DNA of 50,990 nucleotides from Pirellulales bacterium (GTDB lineage Bacteria > Planctomycetota > Planctomycetia > Pirellulales > JAEUIK01): assembly GCA_019745975.1 (NCBI GenBank), contig JAIESQ010000012.1:1-50990 (forward strand), in the 5' to 3' direction. The position numbers and the translations under genes were made by a program. Shown one piece after another: positions 1 to 7,402 of this stretch (positions are counted from its first letter, which is position 1; every line of letters starts with the position of its first letter). Below the pieces are notes generated by a model that was given only the letters and a program-made list of their open reading frames with translations, made no database searches and had not been told where the DNA came from.

Positions 1-54
1 AACTTTCCGCGCGCTAGCTCTCGCGACGAGCCGCCGGGGACTGGTACATTTTTC
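1..54. repeat. REP-like element, half copy (GGGGACTGGTACATTTTTC type)
   Basis: The first 54 bases match 2050-2104 almost base for base. Both share the run AACTTTCCGCGCGCTAGCTC and the motif GGGGACTGGTACATTTTTC. Only the left half of the palindrome seen at 2081-2170 is present here. The element lies just upstream of the thioredoxin-like gene. The remaining bases to 178 hold no recognisable gene. Confidence 0.6.
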
Positions 55-178
55 ATCTGGGTGACGAACAGCTAGGCGATGCACCGGCGACGGCTCGTTG
101 TTAGAATCATGACCTGCTGCGAGACCGGCTCGGAATCAGGCTAATTCCCATGGGCAACGGAAGGGTAAGGCTAAACGT

Positions 179-1639
179 ATGAAACCATGCGGCCTCCGAA
201 TCGCCGTGCTCACCACTCTTCTATCAGCGGCCGTATCTGCTAGCGCCGAATCGCCATCGAAGCTCGAGTGGGTACGTCGGCTCGATGATGGGTTGCGCTT
301 AGCCCGCGAACAACAGAAAGACGTGCTAATCAACTTCACCGGCCACGGTTGGTGCTATTACTGCACTCTGTTGGAAGAGCAGGTGTTCGGCCAGCCGGAT
401 TTCGCCGCGGCCAAAAACGACTTCGTGTTGATCGAGCTGGACTATCCCTCGGTCGCCGACGTTCCCGACAACGCGCTGAAGGAACTTTATAAAACTTGGA
501 AAGCGCGCTACCTCATCCACGGCTTCCCGATCGTGGTATTGGCCGATAGTCACGGTACACCGTACGCGTTTACTGGCTACGACGACGGCATTACTGCCGC
601 TACTTTTTTGAAGGAGCTAGCCGCGCATCGCGCCCGGCGGGAGGCCCGAGACCGACACCTCGCCGCTGCCGACAACACCGAAGGCGCAGCGCGCGCTCGT
701 GAGTTGCATGCGGCGATTGAGGCGGTTGCTCCCTTGCTAGGAACATTGACGGAACGGGAAGACGATGCCGTCCTTGTCTTTTATGCCAATGAAGTCGACG
801 AGATTTGCCGCCTGGACGCGGACAATGCGTGTGGCCTGCGTGCAGTTTATGACCGTCGGCGTGCGGCGCGAGATGCGTATCTCAGCCAAGAGGCCGTCTT
901 CCGGGAGCTAGACCGGTTTAAGGCCAAAGAAAGCTATCCCGACGCGATCGCTTATATTGACAGCGTTTTGCCAAACGTTGGCGATTCTGCCATGCGCTGG
1001 CGGTTGCAATCGGCCCGGCAGGTTTATTTGGAGTGGGATCACCAGTATGCCGCGGCGCTTGCCCACGTCCGACAACTGATCGCGGAGTTCGGACAGAATG
1101 TAGAACGCTTGGACCAATTGCGTGAACGTGAGGAATTCAACCTATTCAAGCTGGGTCAGGTTGACGAGGCGATCGCAAGTTGCGATCGCCGCATTTCCGA
1201 CGCGCGGGACGATGCTGCCAAGCGGTTGCGCGTGCTCCATTGGAAGGCGGAAATGGTCACGTCCCATAGCAAAGGTGAATCGGCGATTGCAGCCTGTCGC
1301 GAGTATCGATCCGCAAGCACGTTCCCCTCTGACGATTGGCAACTGGCCACGAGGTTCTGGGCAATCGCCTTGCAAAAGGACAACCGACATGCGGAGGCCA
1401 TCGAGCGCTGGACAGACTTGATGAGGGCATCGGGCCCCGTGTCGGGAACGTTGCTTCAAATTGCACGAAATCAACAAGCGATCGGATCTCTCGAAGACGC
1501 GCGCAGGTCGCTCGATCAGGCGGCAGAGAAAGCGAAGAAGGAATTCCAAAGCCTCGAACGGCATGAACAACGGGAAGCTCTCCAACGGTTTTCCGAACAA
1601 GCTGCCGAGCTGAGAAAGCTGCTGCAACCGACCGAATAA
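179..1639 (+). CDS. exported thioredoxin-like protein with helical repeat C-terminus
   Basis: This is a 486-residue protein with a signal peptide at about 1-23 (ending in ASA). A thioredoxin-fold segment follows, with the redox pair C59-Y-Y-C62 inside INFTGHGWCYYC. This resembles the exported thioredoxin-like proteins of planctomycetes that usually read FTGSDWCGWC. The remaining 300 or so residues are Arg/Glu/Ala-rich helices that look like tetratricopeptide-type repeats, without a clear consensus. It probably acts outside the inner membrane, perhaps as a thiol reductase or chaperone; the substrate is unknown. The start is preceded by a weak purine-rich stretch (GGAAGGGTAAGG). It stands alone: the next stretch is gene debris. 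The thioredoxin-like domain is secure, the exact role is not. Confidence 0.75.
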   Translation: MKPCGLRIAVLTTLLSAAVSASAESPSKLEWVRRLDDGLRLAREQQKDVLINFTGHGWCYYCTLLEEQVFGQPDFAAAKNDFVLIELDYPSVADVPDNALKELYKTWKARYLIHGFPIVVLADSHGTPYAFTGYDDGITAATFLKELAAHRARREARDRHLAAADNTEGAARARELHAAIEAVAPLLGTLTEREDDAVLVFYANEVDEICRLDADNACGLRAVYDRRRAARDAYLSQEAVFRELDRFKAKESYPDAIAYIDSVLPNVGDSAMRWRLQSARQVYLEWDHQYAAALAHVRQLIAEFGQNVERLDQLREREEFNLFKLGQVDEAIASCDRRISDARDDAAKRLRVLHWKAEMVTSHSKGESAIAACREYRSASTFPSDDWQLATRFWAIALQKDNRHAEAIERWTDLMRASGPVSGTLLQIARNQQAIGSLEDARRSLDQAAEKAKKEFQSLERHEQREALQRFSEQAAELRKLLQPTE

Positions 1640-1739
1640 CGCCGCCGCAGGTGGCCATTTCCGACCCTTACTAAAATGTTCACAAATGTGTGCATTACTA
1701 GGCGGAGGCTTGAGACCCGAGACTTGCGGGCTAGCGTGC

Positions 1740-1949
1740 GCTGCTGCGCTCGGCCCCTGGTCGGGCACGTTCGCCTGGAAAGAACAGAGCAAGCGGTTCG
1801 CGGTCCCCATCAACGCCCGCGAAGCGATCTGCCGGGTGGGGCTGCTGGGTGCGACGGGCAAACTGGATATCGACGGCCTGCGCGTACGGGTGACCAAACG
1901 CGCGAAGGAAGAAAAAACGAAAGCGGATAAGACGAAGGAAGAGAAGTAA
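1740..1949 (+). pseudogene. 3' remnant of an exported protein gene (GLFGATG-type C-terminal module)
   Basis: The frame reads TFAWKEQSKRFAVPINAREA and then a segment with GLLGATGKLDIDG. This pattern (aromatic strand, VP..AREA, then GLxGATGxLxxD) is the usual end of a carbohydrate-binding-like C-terminal domain in planctomycete exported hydrolases. Nothing recognisable precedes it: the in-frame bases upstream to 1686 give unrelated sequence. The end is a Lys/Glu-rich tail. I infer a decayed gene of which only the last domain survives. A short real protein starting at 1686 cannot be excluded. Confidence 0.35.
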
Positions 1950-1951
1950 AA

Positions 1952-2040
1952 CTCTCGCGCCAAGGCGCTAAGGCGCAAAGTATGCGAAATCAAGGATTCC
2001 GCGGCTAACAGTACTCCGCGTTCTCCGCGACTCCGCGTGA
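1952..2040. repeat. low-complexity intergenic repeat (GCCAAGGCGCTAAGGCGC / CTCCGCGTTCTCCGCGACTC)
   Basis: Two short-period stretches occur here. The first is built from GGCGC units (CGCCAAGGCGCTAAGGCGCA), the second from CTCCGCG units (CTCCGCGTTCTCCGCGACTC). Such phrases recur between genes in many environmental bacterial genomes. No coding or RNA function is visible. It directly abuts the REP-like element at 2050. Confidence 0.4.
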
Positions 2041-2049
2041 ACTGGAGTT

Positions 2050-2170
2050 TAACTTTCCGCGCGCTAGCTCTCGCGACGTGGCGCCGGGGACTGGTACATT
2101 TTTCGGTGAGCGATTTGGCGCCAATCAACTTGCGCTGGCCGAAAACATGTACCTGTCCCCTCCCTGGCGC
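2050..2170. repeat. REP-like imperfect palindrome (GGGGACTGGTACATTTTTC family)
   Basis: The left arm GCGCCGGGGACTGGTACATT continues to TTTTC at 2104. The right arm at 2141-2170 reads GAAAACATGTACCTGTCCCC and ends in GGCGC. The arms are imperfect inverted copies about 36 bases apart, so the unit can fold into a long hairpin. Bases 2050-2104 are repeated at 1-54, and the core GACGTGGCGCCGGG(G)ACTG recurs at 3528. GGGGACTG palindromes of this kind are often spread by RAYT (Y1) transposases. No such gene is in the window. Bases 2171-2347 show nothing else. Confidence 0.6.
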
Positions 2171-2347
2171 GCTCGATCGGGACATCCACCACGACGACAC
2201 AGCGACACTAAGGGGTCACCAAGCGTTCGAATTGTTAGCCGCGGGATTTATCCCGCGCGCTCATTGAATTGCCATAACCGCGCGGCTTGAAATAATTCCC
2301 CGAACCAGCGCCGCACGGACTCGGCACACACATTTTGGCGCAGCGCC

Positions 2348-3157
2348 ATGGACGCTCAGAACGCCGACAACCCTGAATGGCCTGCCTGGCGACCCACCTG
2401 GCTCAAACTGCTGATCTGGTTGGCGATCCTCTTCGCGATCGCCGGCTGCATCCTCTGGATTGCTGAAGACCTTGCTTTACTGATGTTGGTTGACCTTGTC
2501 GCAGCGGCTTCGGTAGTTGGGTTCTGGTGGGTACGCGCCCCACGTGGCGCTGTTGCGACACTTTTGATGCTCCTGCTCGGGTTGCCGGCTTGCATTATTG
2601 GCTTCTGGATTTGCATTCTGTTGGAAGTCAATGCGATCGCCAGCGCGCTCTACGCCTGGCCGCCGCCGCGTCCGATGTTCGCCAATGTCTTCCGTGGCGC
2701 CGAAATGACCTTTCTGCCGAGCTGGCACGGCAATGAAGAAATCAACGACCGCAAAGGCAACCTGTCGTGGTTCGACTTCGCGGATAATGTGGTTCTCATC
2801 TATATCGACAGCGTCAATGCCGGCGGGTGGATCGAGCCGCTGCGCAGCGGAGTCCGCCAATCGAAACTGCGACTCGACGACGAGAACGACGATGGCGTCG
2901 CCATCATCCCGCGGACGCGTGACAAAGTGATCGTTGTGTTGTCCTCTGGCGAAATGCGCAACTTCGCCCTTCCCACTGGCCAGGCGGCGGCTTTTTACGA
3001 GGCAACTCGAAAGAACCCGAATCCCGATTTGCGGCGCGACCCCGGAAGTATCCTCGAGCCTGCGGAGCGCACAAGATACCTCGAGTTCGTGCGGCCCGCG
3101 CCTGCAAGCGAGCGTGATCAAAAACCCCCGTCCAGTCATAGCTGTGGAACGAACTAG
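2348..3157 (+). CDS. membrane protein of unknown function
   Basis: This 269-residue protein begins with a polar, Trp-rich stretch. Three hydrophobic segments follow at about 19-38, 44-61 and 66-96, so it is probably anchored by three helices. The C-terminal 150 residues are soluble, with strands such as NVVLIYIDSV and DKVIVVLSSGEMRNFALPTG. They resemble a small beta-rich PH-like fold, but I cannot assign a family. The first ATG was used; no strong ribosome site is visible. The broken gene at 3208 also has a beta-rich pattern and may be of a related type. Function unknown. Confidence 0.55.
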   Translation: MDAQNADNPEWPAWRPTWLKLLIWLAILFAIAGCILWIAEDLALLMLVDLVAAASVVGFWWVRAPRGAVATLLMLLLGLPACIIGFWICILLEVNAIASALYAWPPPRPMFANVFRGAEMTFLPSWHGNEEINDRKGNLSWFDFADNVVLIYIDSVNAGGWIEPLRSGVRQSKLRLDDENDDGVAIIPRTRDKVIVVLSSGEMRNFALPTGQAAAFYEATRKNPNPDLRRDPGSILEPAERTRYLEFVRPAPASERDQKPPSSHSCGTN

Positions 3158-3207
3158 CGGCTGCCCTGGGTCCTTTCGTCCTGCATCCAATCGCGTGAAC
3201 GTCCTCC

Positions 3208-3525
3208 ATGCCCGAACCCTTCACAACGCGCGGCGGTGTCTGGGTACACGGCGCCTGGTTGTCCTGGCCCTTTGCGTCAATCGAAGTGCATGACGACTTC
3301 TTGCGCGTCTTCTCTCGCGTCTACCCGCACGACGAGCAATCGAAGCTCTACGTCCGCCGGGGACTGTTCGGAGCGGCCTCGAACTCGAACATCCCAAGTG
3401 GCCAGACAAGCGGCCGTTCGTCTTCTGGCCTATGGTCCTCTGGCCGATGAGCTTTGACGCCTTGCTCTCGGCGCTCGCCGCCCGAGGTTACGCGATCGAC
3501 GAGACCCGCCCCCCTCCGTGGCACG
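3208..3525 (+). pseudogene. frameshifted small beta-rich (PH-like) protein gene, truncated by a repeat
   Basis: Starting from ATG 3208 the frame gives a plausible protein (GGVWVHGAWLSWPFASIEVH and on to about 3355). The rest of the same kind of protein continues in another frame from about 3363 (GLELEHPKWPDKRPFVFWPM, then SFDALLSALAARGYAIDE). One frame change near 3355-3370 joins them. The junction contains CGCCGGGGACTG, part of the REP-like motif. The second frame then runs straight into a further copy of the repeat at 3526 and loses protein character. A sequencing error could explain the shift but not the fused repeat. Confidence 0.45.
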
Positions 3526-3560
3526 TGCGACGTGGCGCCGGGACTGTCCCCTTTCTGTGT
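3526..3560. repeat. REP-like element, third copy (GGGACTGTCCCC variant)
   Basis: The sequence CGACGTGGCGCCGGGACTGT is shared with 2075-2092 apart from one G and then diverges into GTCCCCTTT. It forms the 3' boundary of the broken gene at 3208 and therefore seems to have ended that reading frame. Confidence 0.5.
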
Positions 3561-3640
3561 ACTTCTGTGACTTCTGCGGATCAAAGCTCCCCCTGCATCC
3601 TTGGCGCCTTAAGGAAGAGAAGTCGAAAACCGACAACGCG

Positions 3641-3775
3641 GGTGGCGGGTGGCCCCGACCCTGTCGGGGTGCCGCAGGCACAAGAGGCAATTGCTGACGC
3701 GCGCGCGGCGACAAGCGGCCGCGCAACACGGAGTCCTCTTGTCGCTATGCGACACCGACTGAGTCGGTGCCACCC
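3641..3775. repeat. two GGTGCC/GTGCCACC-flanked mini-hairpins
   Basis: The first hairpin is CCCCGAC-CCT-GTCGGGG at 3653-3669, preceded by GGTGG and followed by TGCC. The second is CACCGAC-TGA-GTCGGTG at 3753-3769, followed by CCACC. Both share the design of the hairpins at 12886-12908, 29924-29946 and 45395-45447: a perfect short stem flanked by GTGCC or GGTGCC. This family has varied stems and a conserved flank. Confidence 0.55.
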
Positions 3776-3943
3776 AGCACGAAGCGTCGGGGACTGCCGC
3801 TCTTCGGCGTTCGACAGCGAAGAACCAACGAGCGCCGGCCGAAAACGCGGGGCCGCTCCCGTCGGACGTCATTTGCTCAAGCCGAGCCGCGTCGCTGCCG
3901 CCGGGCCGCCACAAAAAGATCGTAAAAAGAGCCACAATAGTGG

Positions 3944-3971
3944 TTGACAAATGGCCGGTCGTTGCTAGGAT
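3944..3971 (+). promoter_or_regulatory. sigma70-like promoter without an obvious gene
   Basis: A perfect -35 box TTGACA (3944-3949) is followed 16 bases later by TAGGAT (3966-3971). No open reading frame with protein character lies on the plus strand before 6048. It may drive a non-coding transcript, be left over from a lost gene, or be a chance match. Confidence 0.35.
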
Positions 3972-4260
3972 GACGGGAGTCAGTTCCCCCCTCACCCGGC
4001 GGCTGCCACTCCCTCCCGCGAGGAGGTTGTGCGCCGTCTTTCGCTGAAAACTGAGCACTGAAAACCGAACACGGAACACAACAGGAGCAACCTGGCGCGC
4101 CAGCGTGCGCGCTTAATAACACCGACAAGTCAGGCGTCTCCCCCAGGGCTTCGCGACGCAACGCGTCGTTTGTCAGAGCCGGGTGCGAAGAGCTGCGTTC
4201 GTTGTGCGCGCGGACACGAATCCGACGCGCTTGCAACGGGTCGCATTGGTAAAAATGGTC

Positions 4261-4386
4261 GGGACGCAAAATGCCCCGCGGGACGCAACCGGGACGCAAG
4301 GTTTTTCAATTTGCGTCCCGGCAGAAGTCGCTCCAAGAAAGGAACTTAACCCCTTGTAACACCAGGCCGGGACGGTTGGGACGCAA
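4261..4386. repeat. GGGACGCAA iteron-like cluster with an 11-bp hairpin
   Basis: Direct copies of GGGACGCAA lie at 4261, 4280, 4291 and 4378, and an inverted copy TTGCGTCCC at 4311. The third and the inverted copy form a perfect hairpin, CCGGGACGCAA (4289-4299) with TTGCGTCCCGG (4311-4321), loop GGTTTTTCAAT. The spacing is irregular (19, 11 and 87 bases). Such clusters can be protein-binding sites, attachment sites or leftovers of an integrated element. No integrase or replication gene is adjacent. Confidence 0.5.
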
Positions 4387-4506
4387 ATTCCCGGACAATC
4401 GTATTCTGGGGGACCGGTTGAGGGCCGATCCGTGCGCAACCCCTCGGCGGGAGGAACACGGAATTAGGAACCACGCGGGCCGTTAGCTCGACTCGCGCTG
4501 GGCCAC

Positions 4507-5631
4507 TTACCCCGGCGACCAGCGGAATGGCGCCGGCGACACGTCCAGCTCGTCGCGCATCGCGATCCGCACCAGCAACCCCAGCGCCGCGACGTGAGCG
4601 ACCAGGCCACTGCCGCCGTGACTCATCAAGGGCAACGACAGCCCGGTGACCGGCGCCAAACCGACGGTCATCGCCGTGTTGATCGCCACTTCGACGGCCA
4701 GCAGCGTGGCGATGCCCGCGGCCACCAACCGCGCGAAGGGATCGTTCGTGCCGGCGGCGATCCGCACGCTGGCGGTCACCAGTATCCAGTACAACAACAG
4801 CACGACGCCGGCCCCCACCAGGCCGAAGCGCTCGGCCACGATCGAGAAGATGAAATCGCTATGCGAGACAGGCAGGCGATACGCCCCGTCGTCGTCGACC
4901 CATTGGCCGGCGATGGCGCTCCCCCAGATGCCACCCAGCGCGATCACCTGTTTCGACTGCTGGAGATGATAGCCATCGCCGGTCGGCCGCTGGCCGGGGC
5001 GCGATTGTTCGGCCAGGGCCGTGATGCGCGAGCGTTGCTCGCGGCTCATCTGCGACGCCAATAGCGGCAGCGTCAGCAGCCCGACGAGCGCCACGATCGC
5101 CAGGTCGCGCAGCCGCGCGCCGGCGGCCCAGAGCATCGCGAACAAGAGCGGCACGAAAACGAGCGCCGTCCCCAGGTCGGGCTCGCGCAGCACGAGCACC
5201 AAGGGAACCAGCGTCAGCACGAGCGGCCAGAGCAGCCCGCGCAGGCGGCGGTAGTTTTCGCGGTACATCAGGTAGCGCGCCAGCGCCAAGACGTACGTGA
5301 TTTTGGCCAGCTCCGACGGCTGCACGCCGACGGGACCCAGCCGCACCCAACGATGCGCGCCGTATTTCGCCGGGAAGAAGTAAACGAGCACCAACAACAC
5401 GAGCGTGCCGGCTAGCGCCGCATAGCTCCAGCGCCAAACCAACTGGCTGCTGGTAGTCGCCAGCGCTGCCCCGGCAGCGATCGCCACCATCCACCACAAG
5501 AGCTGCATCGGCCAGAAGTTGGTCGCATCGCCGGTCAGCGCTTCGCTGCGGGCGATGGCCGCCAATCCGACAGCCCCTAGCAAGCCGGCGCTTACCAATA
5601 ACAACCATGGCAAGCGGGCAAGGGCCGCCAC
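4507..5631 (-). CDS. rodA: rod shape-determining protein RodA (SEDS family)
   Basis: This SEDS-family polytopic membrane protein is a peptidoglycan glycosyltransferase of the elongation machinery that works with a class B PBP. Family marks are HRWVRLGPVGVQPSELAKI, LREPDLGTALVFVPL, YHLQQSKQVIALGG, LPVSHSDFIFSIVAERFGLV and the C-terminal TGLSLPLMSHGGSG. I chose GTG at 5631, which gives 374 residues and about eight residues before the first helix, as is usual. GTG 5706 and TTG 5811 are also in frame, but the extra N-terminus is Arg/Pro-rich and includes the CAGGGCAGGGG repeat. SEDS members FtsW and SpoVE are alternatives. No mreC/mreD or PBP gene is adjacent. Confidence 0.88.
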   Translation of the reverse strand: MAALARLPWLLLVSAGLLGAVGLAAIARSEALTGDATNFWPMQLLWWMVAIAAGAALATTSSQLVWRWSYAALAGTLVLLVLVYFFPAKYGAHRWVRLGPVGVQPSELAKITYVLALARYLMYRENYRRLRGLLWPLVLTLVPLVLVLREPDLGTALVFVPLLFAMLWAAGARLRDLAIVALVGLLTLPLLASQMSREQRSRITALAEQSRPGQRPTGDGYHLQQSKQVIALGGIWGSAIAGQWVDDDGAYRLPVSHSDFIFSIVAERFGLVGAGVVLLLYWILVTASVRIAAGTNDPFARLVAAGIATLLAVEVAINTAMTVGLAPVTGLSLPLMSHGGSGLVAHVAALGLLVRIAMRDELDVSPAPFRWSPG

Positions 5632-5744
5632 GCGAAGCGGGCGCGCGACAGCGCGCCGCGGCGAACCCGAAATCGGTAGACCGAGAGCAGGTCGGCGTGC
5701 TAGCACGGTGCGCAAGCTCCTGCGGCGGCAGTCGCGCGGCCGGC

Positions 5745-5761
5745 GGGGCAGGGCAGGGGGG
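5745..5761 (+). repeat. CAGGGCAGGGG repeat, copy 1
   Basis: This is the 17-mer GGGGCAGGGCAGGGGGG, identical to 9079-9095. It lies upstream of rodA on the opposite strand. It would encode part of an unlikely N-terminal extension if rodA started further out. Confidence 0.7.
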
Positions 5762-5894
5762 TCGCGCGACGCGGCGCGGGGAAGTCTAGCCGTAGGGGCC
5801 CGGGCGCCCAATGCCAGTCGTTACGGCTGTAGCGATTGGGAGGATTGCGCAAACAAATCGGGGGTTTACGCGGCCCAATCTGGCGATTTTGTCA

Positions 5895-5987
5895 ATAGCA
5901 ACCGTTATATCTTGTGCGAAATTCGCACACCCCGCGATCAAAAAAATCTACGCAGTTTCTTGAATTGCAAGCTACGGTTGCTATGTT
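5895..5987 (+). promoter_or_regulatory. operator-like palindromes and promoter of the TIGR03000 gene
   Basis: A perfect 17-bp palindrome, TGTGCGAAATTCGCACA, lies at 5913-5929. A perfect 11-bp inverted repeat, ATAGCAACCGT (5895-5905) and ACGGTTGCTAT (5974-5984), brackets it. The right arm overlaps a -10-like TATGTT (5982-5987), which is 16 bases after TTGAAT (5960-5965). The arrangement suggests a regulated promoter 60 bases before the start at 6048. The region is visibly AT-richer than its surroundings. Confidence 0.45.
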
Positions 5988-6047
5988 CTGACGGTAAGAA
6001 CGCACACCAAAGGCAATCTCTCAACCTTTTCGGGGAGCAAGAATCAG

Positions 6048-7118
6048 ATGGCTGGCATGACGTTCACACGACTGCTGACCCTCGCAGGCGTTGGGCTGGC
6101 GATTTTCGCCGCCGATGCCACCGAAGCAAGCGCGTTCTGGCGCCGACACGGTTCGTCAGGGTCTTGGGGAAGCTCGGGCGGTAGCTCGGGCTCGTGGGGT
6201 TCCAGTGGCGGCAGCTCGGGCTCGTGGGGCTCGAGCGGCTCTTGGGGCTCTTCGGGCGGACACCATCGTCGTTGGCACCACTCGAGCGGCGGTTCGTCCG
6301 GCTCGTGGGGCTCCAGCGGCGGCAGCTCGGGCTCGCATGGTTCGAGCGGCGGATACGTTTACTACTACGGCTCGAGCGGTGGCAGCTCGGGCGGTTCGTC
6401 AGGCTCGTGGGGCTCGAGCGGCGGTAGCCATGGCGGCTACGTAGTGCCCGAAGGCGCTGTGCCGCAACAGCAGGGCATGCCGCCGGTCGACAGCACGACC
6501 CCGGCCCCCGAAGGCACGATGCCGGCCCACGAAGGCACGGCCCCGGCCCACGAAGGCACCGCGCCGCAAGCCGGCCTGGGCGCTGATTCGGTCATGCTCA
6601 ACGTCTGGGTGCCGACCGACGCCAAGGTCTTCGTCAACGGCGCCGCCACGACCAGCCAGGGGAGCGAGCGACGGTTCGTGTCGCGCGGCCTGAAGCGTGG
6701 CTCGAACTACGCCTACGAAGTTCGTGCCGAGATCGTCCGCGACGGCAAGACGGTTGTCGACACGAAGCAAATCGTGTTGACGAGCGGCCAACGGGCGAGC
6801 CTCGAGTTCGCTTTCGACAACCAGACCAGCGAGGATCGCGTCGCCGCCAAGCCGGTGTCGACCACGCTGCGTCTGAATGTGCCCGCCGATGCCAAGGTTT
6901 TCCTGGCCGGCAAAGAAACCCAGAGCACCGGGGAGTCGCGCGAGTTCACCACCACGCGGCTGGCCCAGGGCGAAAACTGGAACGATTACACCGTGCGTGT
7001 CGAGCTGACCCGCAACGGCCAGACCCTGACCAAGGAGTCGACGATCGCGTTGACCGGCGGAGTCGATCGCGACCTGGCGATCGAGTTCGACGCGGACGCG
7101 GTGGCCTCGGCTCGCTAG
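6048..7118 (+). CDS. exported TIGR03000-domain protein with Gly/Ser-rich region
   Basis: This 356-residue protein has a signal peptide (about 1-29, ending EASA). A Gly/Ser/Trp repeat region of about 100 residues follows, made of GSSGSWGSSGG units with Tyr/His patches. A Pro/Glu linker comes next (PAHEGTAPAHEGTAP). Two copies of the planctomycete TIGR03000 domain end the protein, at about 184-260 and 268-350: LNVWVPTDAKVFVNGAATTS and LRLNVPADAKVFLAGKETQS, each followed by a FxSxGL-like and Y.V.A segment. The family is nearly confined to planctomycetes and has no known function; a cell-surface or structural role is inferred. A GGGGAG ribosome site sits 14 bases before ATG. A strong terminator follows at 7232. 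Confidence 0.85.
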   Translation: MAGMTFTRLLTLAGVGLAIFAADATEASAFWRRHGSSGSWGSSGGSSGSWGSSGGSSGSWGSSGSWGSSGGHHRRWHHSSGGSSGSWGSSGGSSGSHGSSGGYVYYYGSSGGSSGGSSGSWGSSGGSHGGYVVPEGAVPQQQGMPPVDSTTPAPEGTMPAHEGTAPAHEGTAPQAGLGADSVMLNVWVPTDAKVFVNGAATTSQGSERRFVSRGLKRGSNYAYEVRAEIVRDGKTVVDTKQIVLTSGQRASLEFAFDNQTSEDRVAAKPVSTTLRLNVPADAKVFLAGKETQSTGESREFTTTRLAQGENWNDYTVRVELTRNGQTLTKESTIALTGGVDRDLAIEFDADAVASAR

Positions 7119-7231
7119 TGACGAAGCGAGAGAATTAACACTCCCGCTTGCAAGAACGCGGCTCCGCCGCACCCATCGCACGCCCTCGGGCCAGCGACCG
7201 GTGCGACCGGGACCGAACCTACGATAGTCAT

Positions 7232-7275
7232 AACCCTCGCACGGGACCCAACCCGTGCGAGGGTTTTCTTGTTTT
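7232..7275 (+). terminator. rho-independent terminator after the TIGR03000 gene
   Basis: A perfect 14-bp stem, AACCCTCGCACGGG (7232-7245) with CCCGTGCGAGGGTT (7252-7265), encloses a six-base loop. It is followed by TTCTTGTTTT. This is the clearest terminator in the window and isolates the TIGR03000 gene from the HTTM pair. Confidence 0.85.
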
Positions 7276-7402
7276 CATCGTTTTGATCGGCACACTCACT
7301 CGGCCGATAAGTGCGACAGGCGCCCCGGGGTTGCGTCGGCCTTGCAGAAGGCGCATCGTACCCCTCGTGCGGCCCGCCGCCTGGTGAAAAGGATCGAGAT
7401 CC

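Larger units (their letters stand above)
3561..4506. other. 946-base gene-free stretch with hairpins, a promoter-like site and a 9-mer repeat
   Basis: No convincing coding region is present on either strand. Open frames here are GC-rich antisense-type frames with Arg/Pro/Ala-rich, patternless translations. The stretch holds two GGTGCC-flanked hairpins, a sigma70-like promoter at 3944 and the GGGACGCAA repeat block at 4261-4386, listed separately. The last 20 bases before rodA resemble tRNA pieces only by chance. Confidence 0.5.

Noticed and set aside
1142-2200. Long minus-strand open frame across the end of the thioredoxin-like gene
   Set aside because: It overlaps a well-supported gene and runs through repeats; its translation has no domain or motif.
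3432-3947. Plus-strand frame of about 170 residues
   Set aside because: Only the first 30 residues look like protein, as the continuation of the broken gene. The rest is translated repeat and hairpin sequence.
4478-4506. tRNA-like pieces (GGGCCGTTAGCTC and TCGACTCGCG) before rodA
   Set aside because: No cloverleaf can be formed: the anticodon arm and the normal spacing are missing.
6160-6430. Short-period repeat of GGCTCGTGGGGCTC type as a possible minisatellite or CRISPR
   Set aside because: The period follows the codons of GSSGSWGSS, with synonymous changes and no spacers. It is a coding Gly/Ser-rich region.
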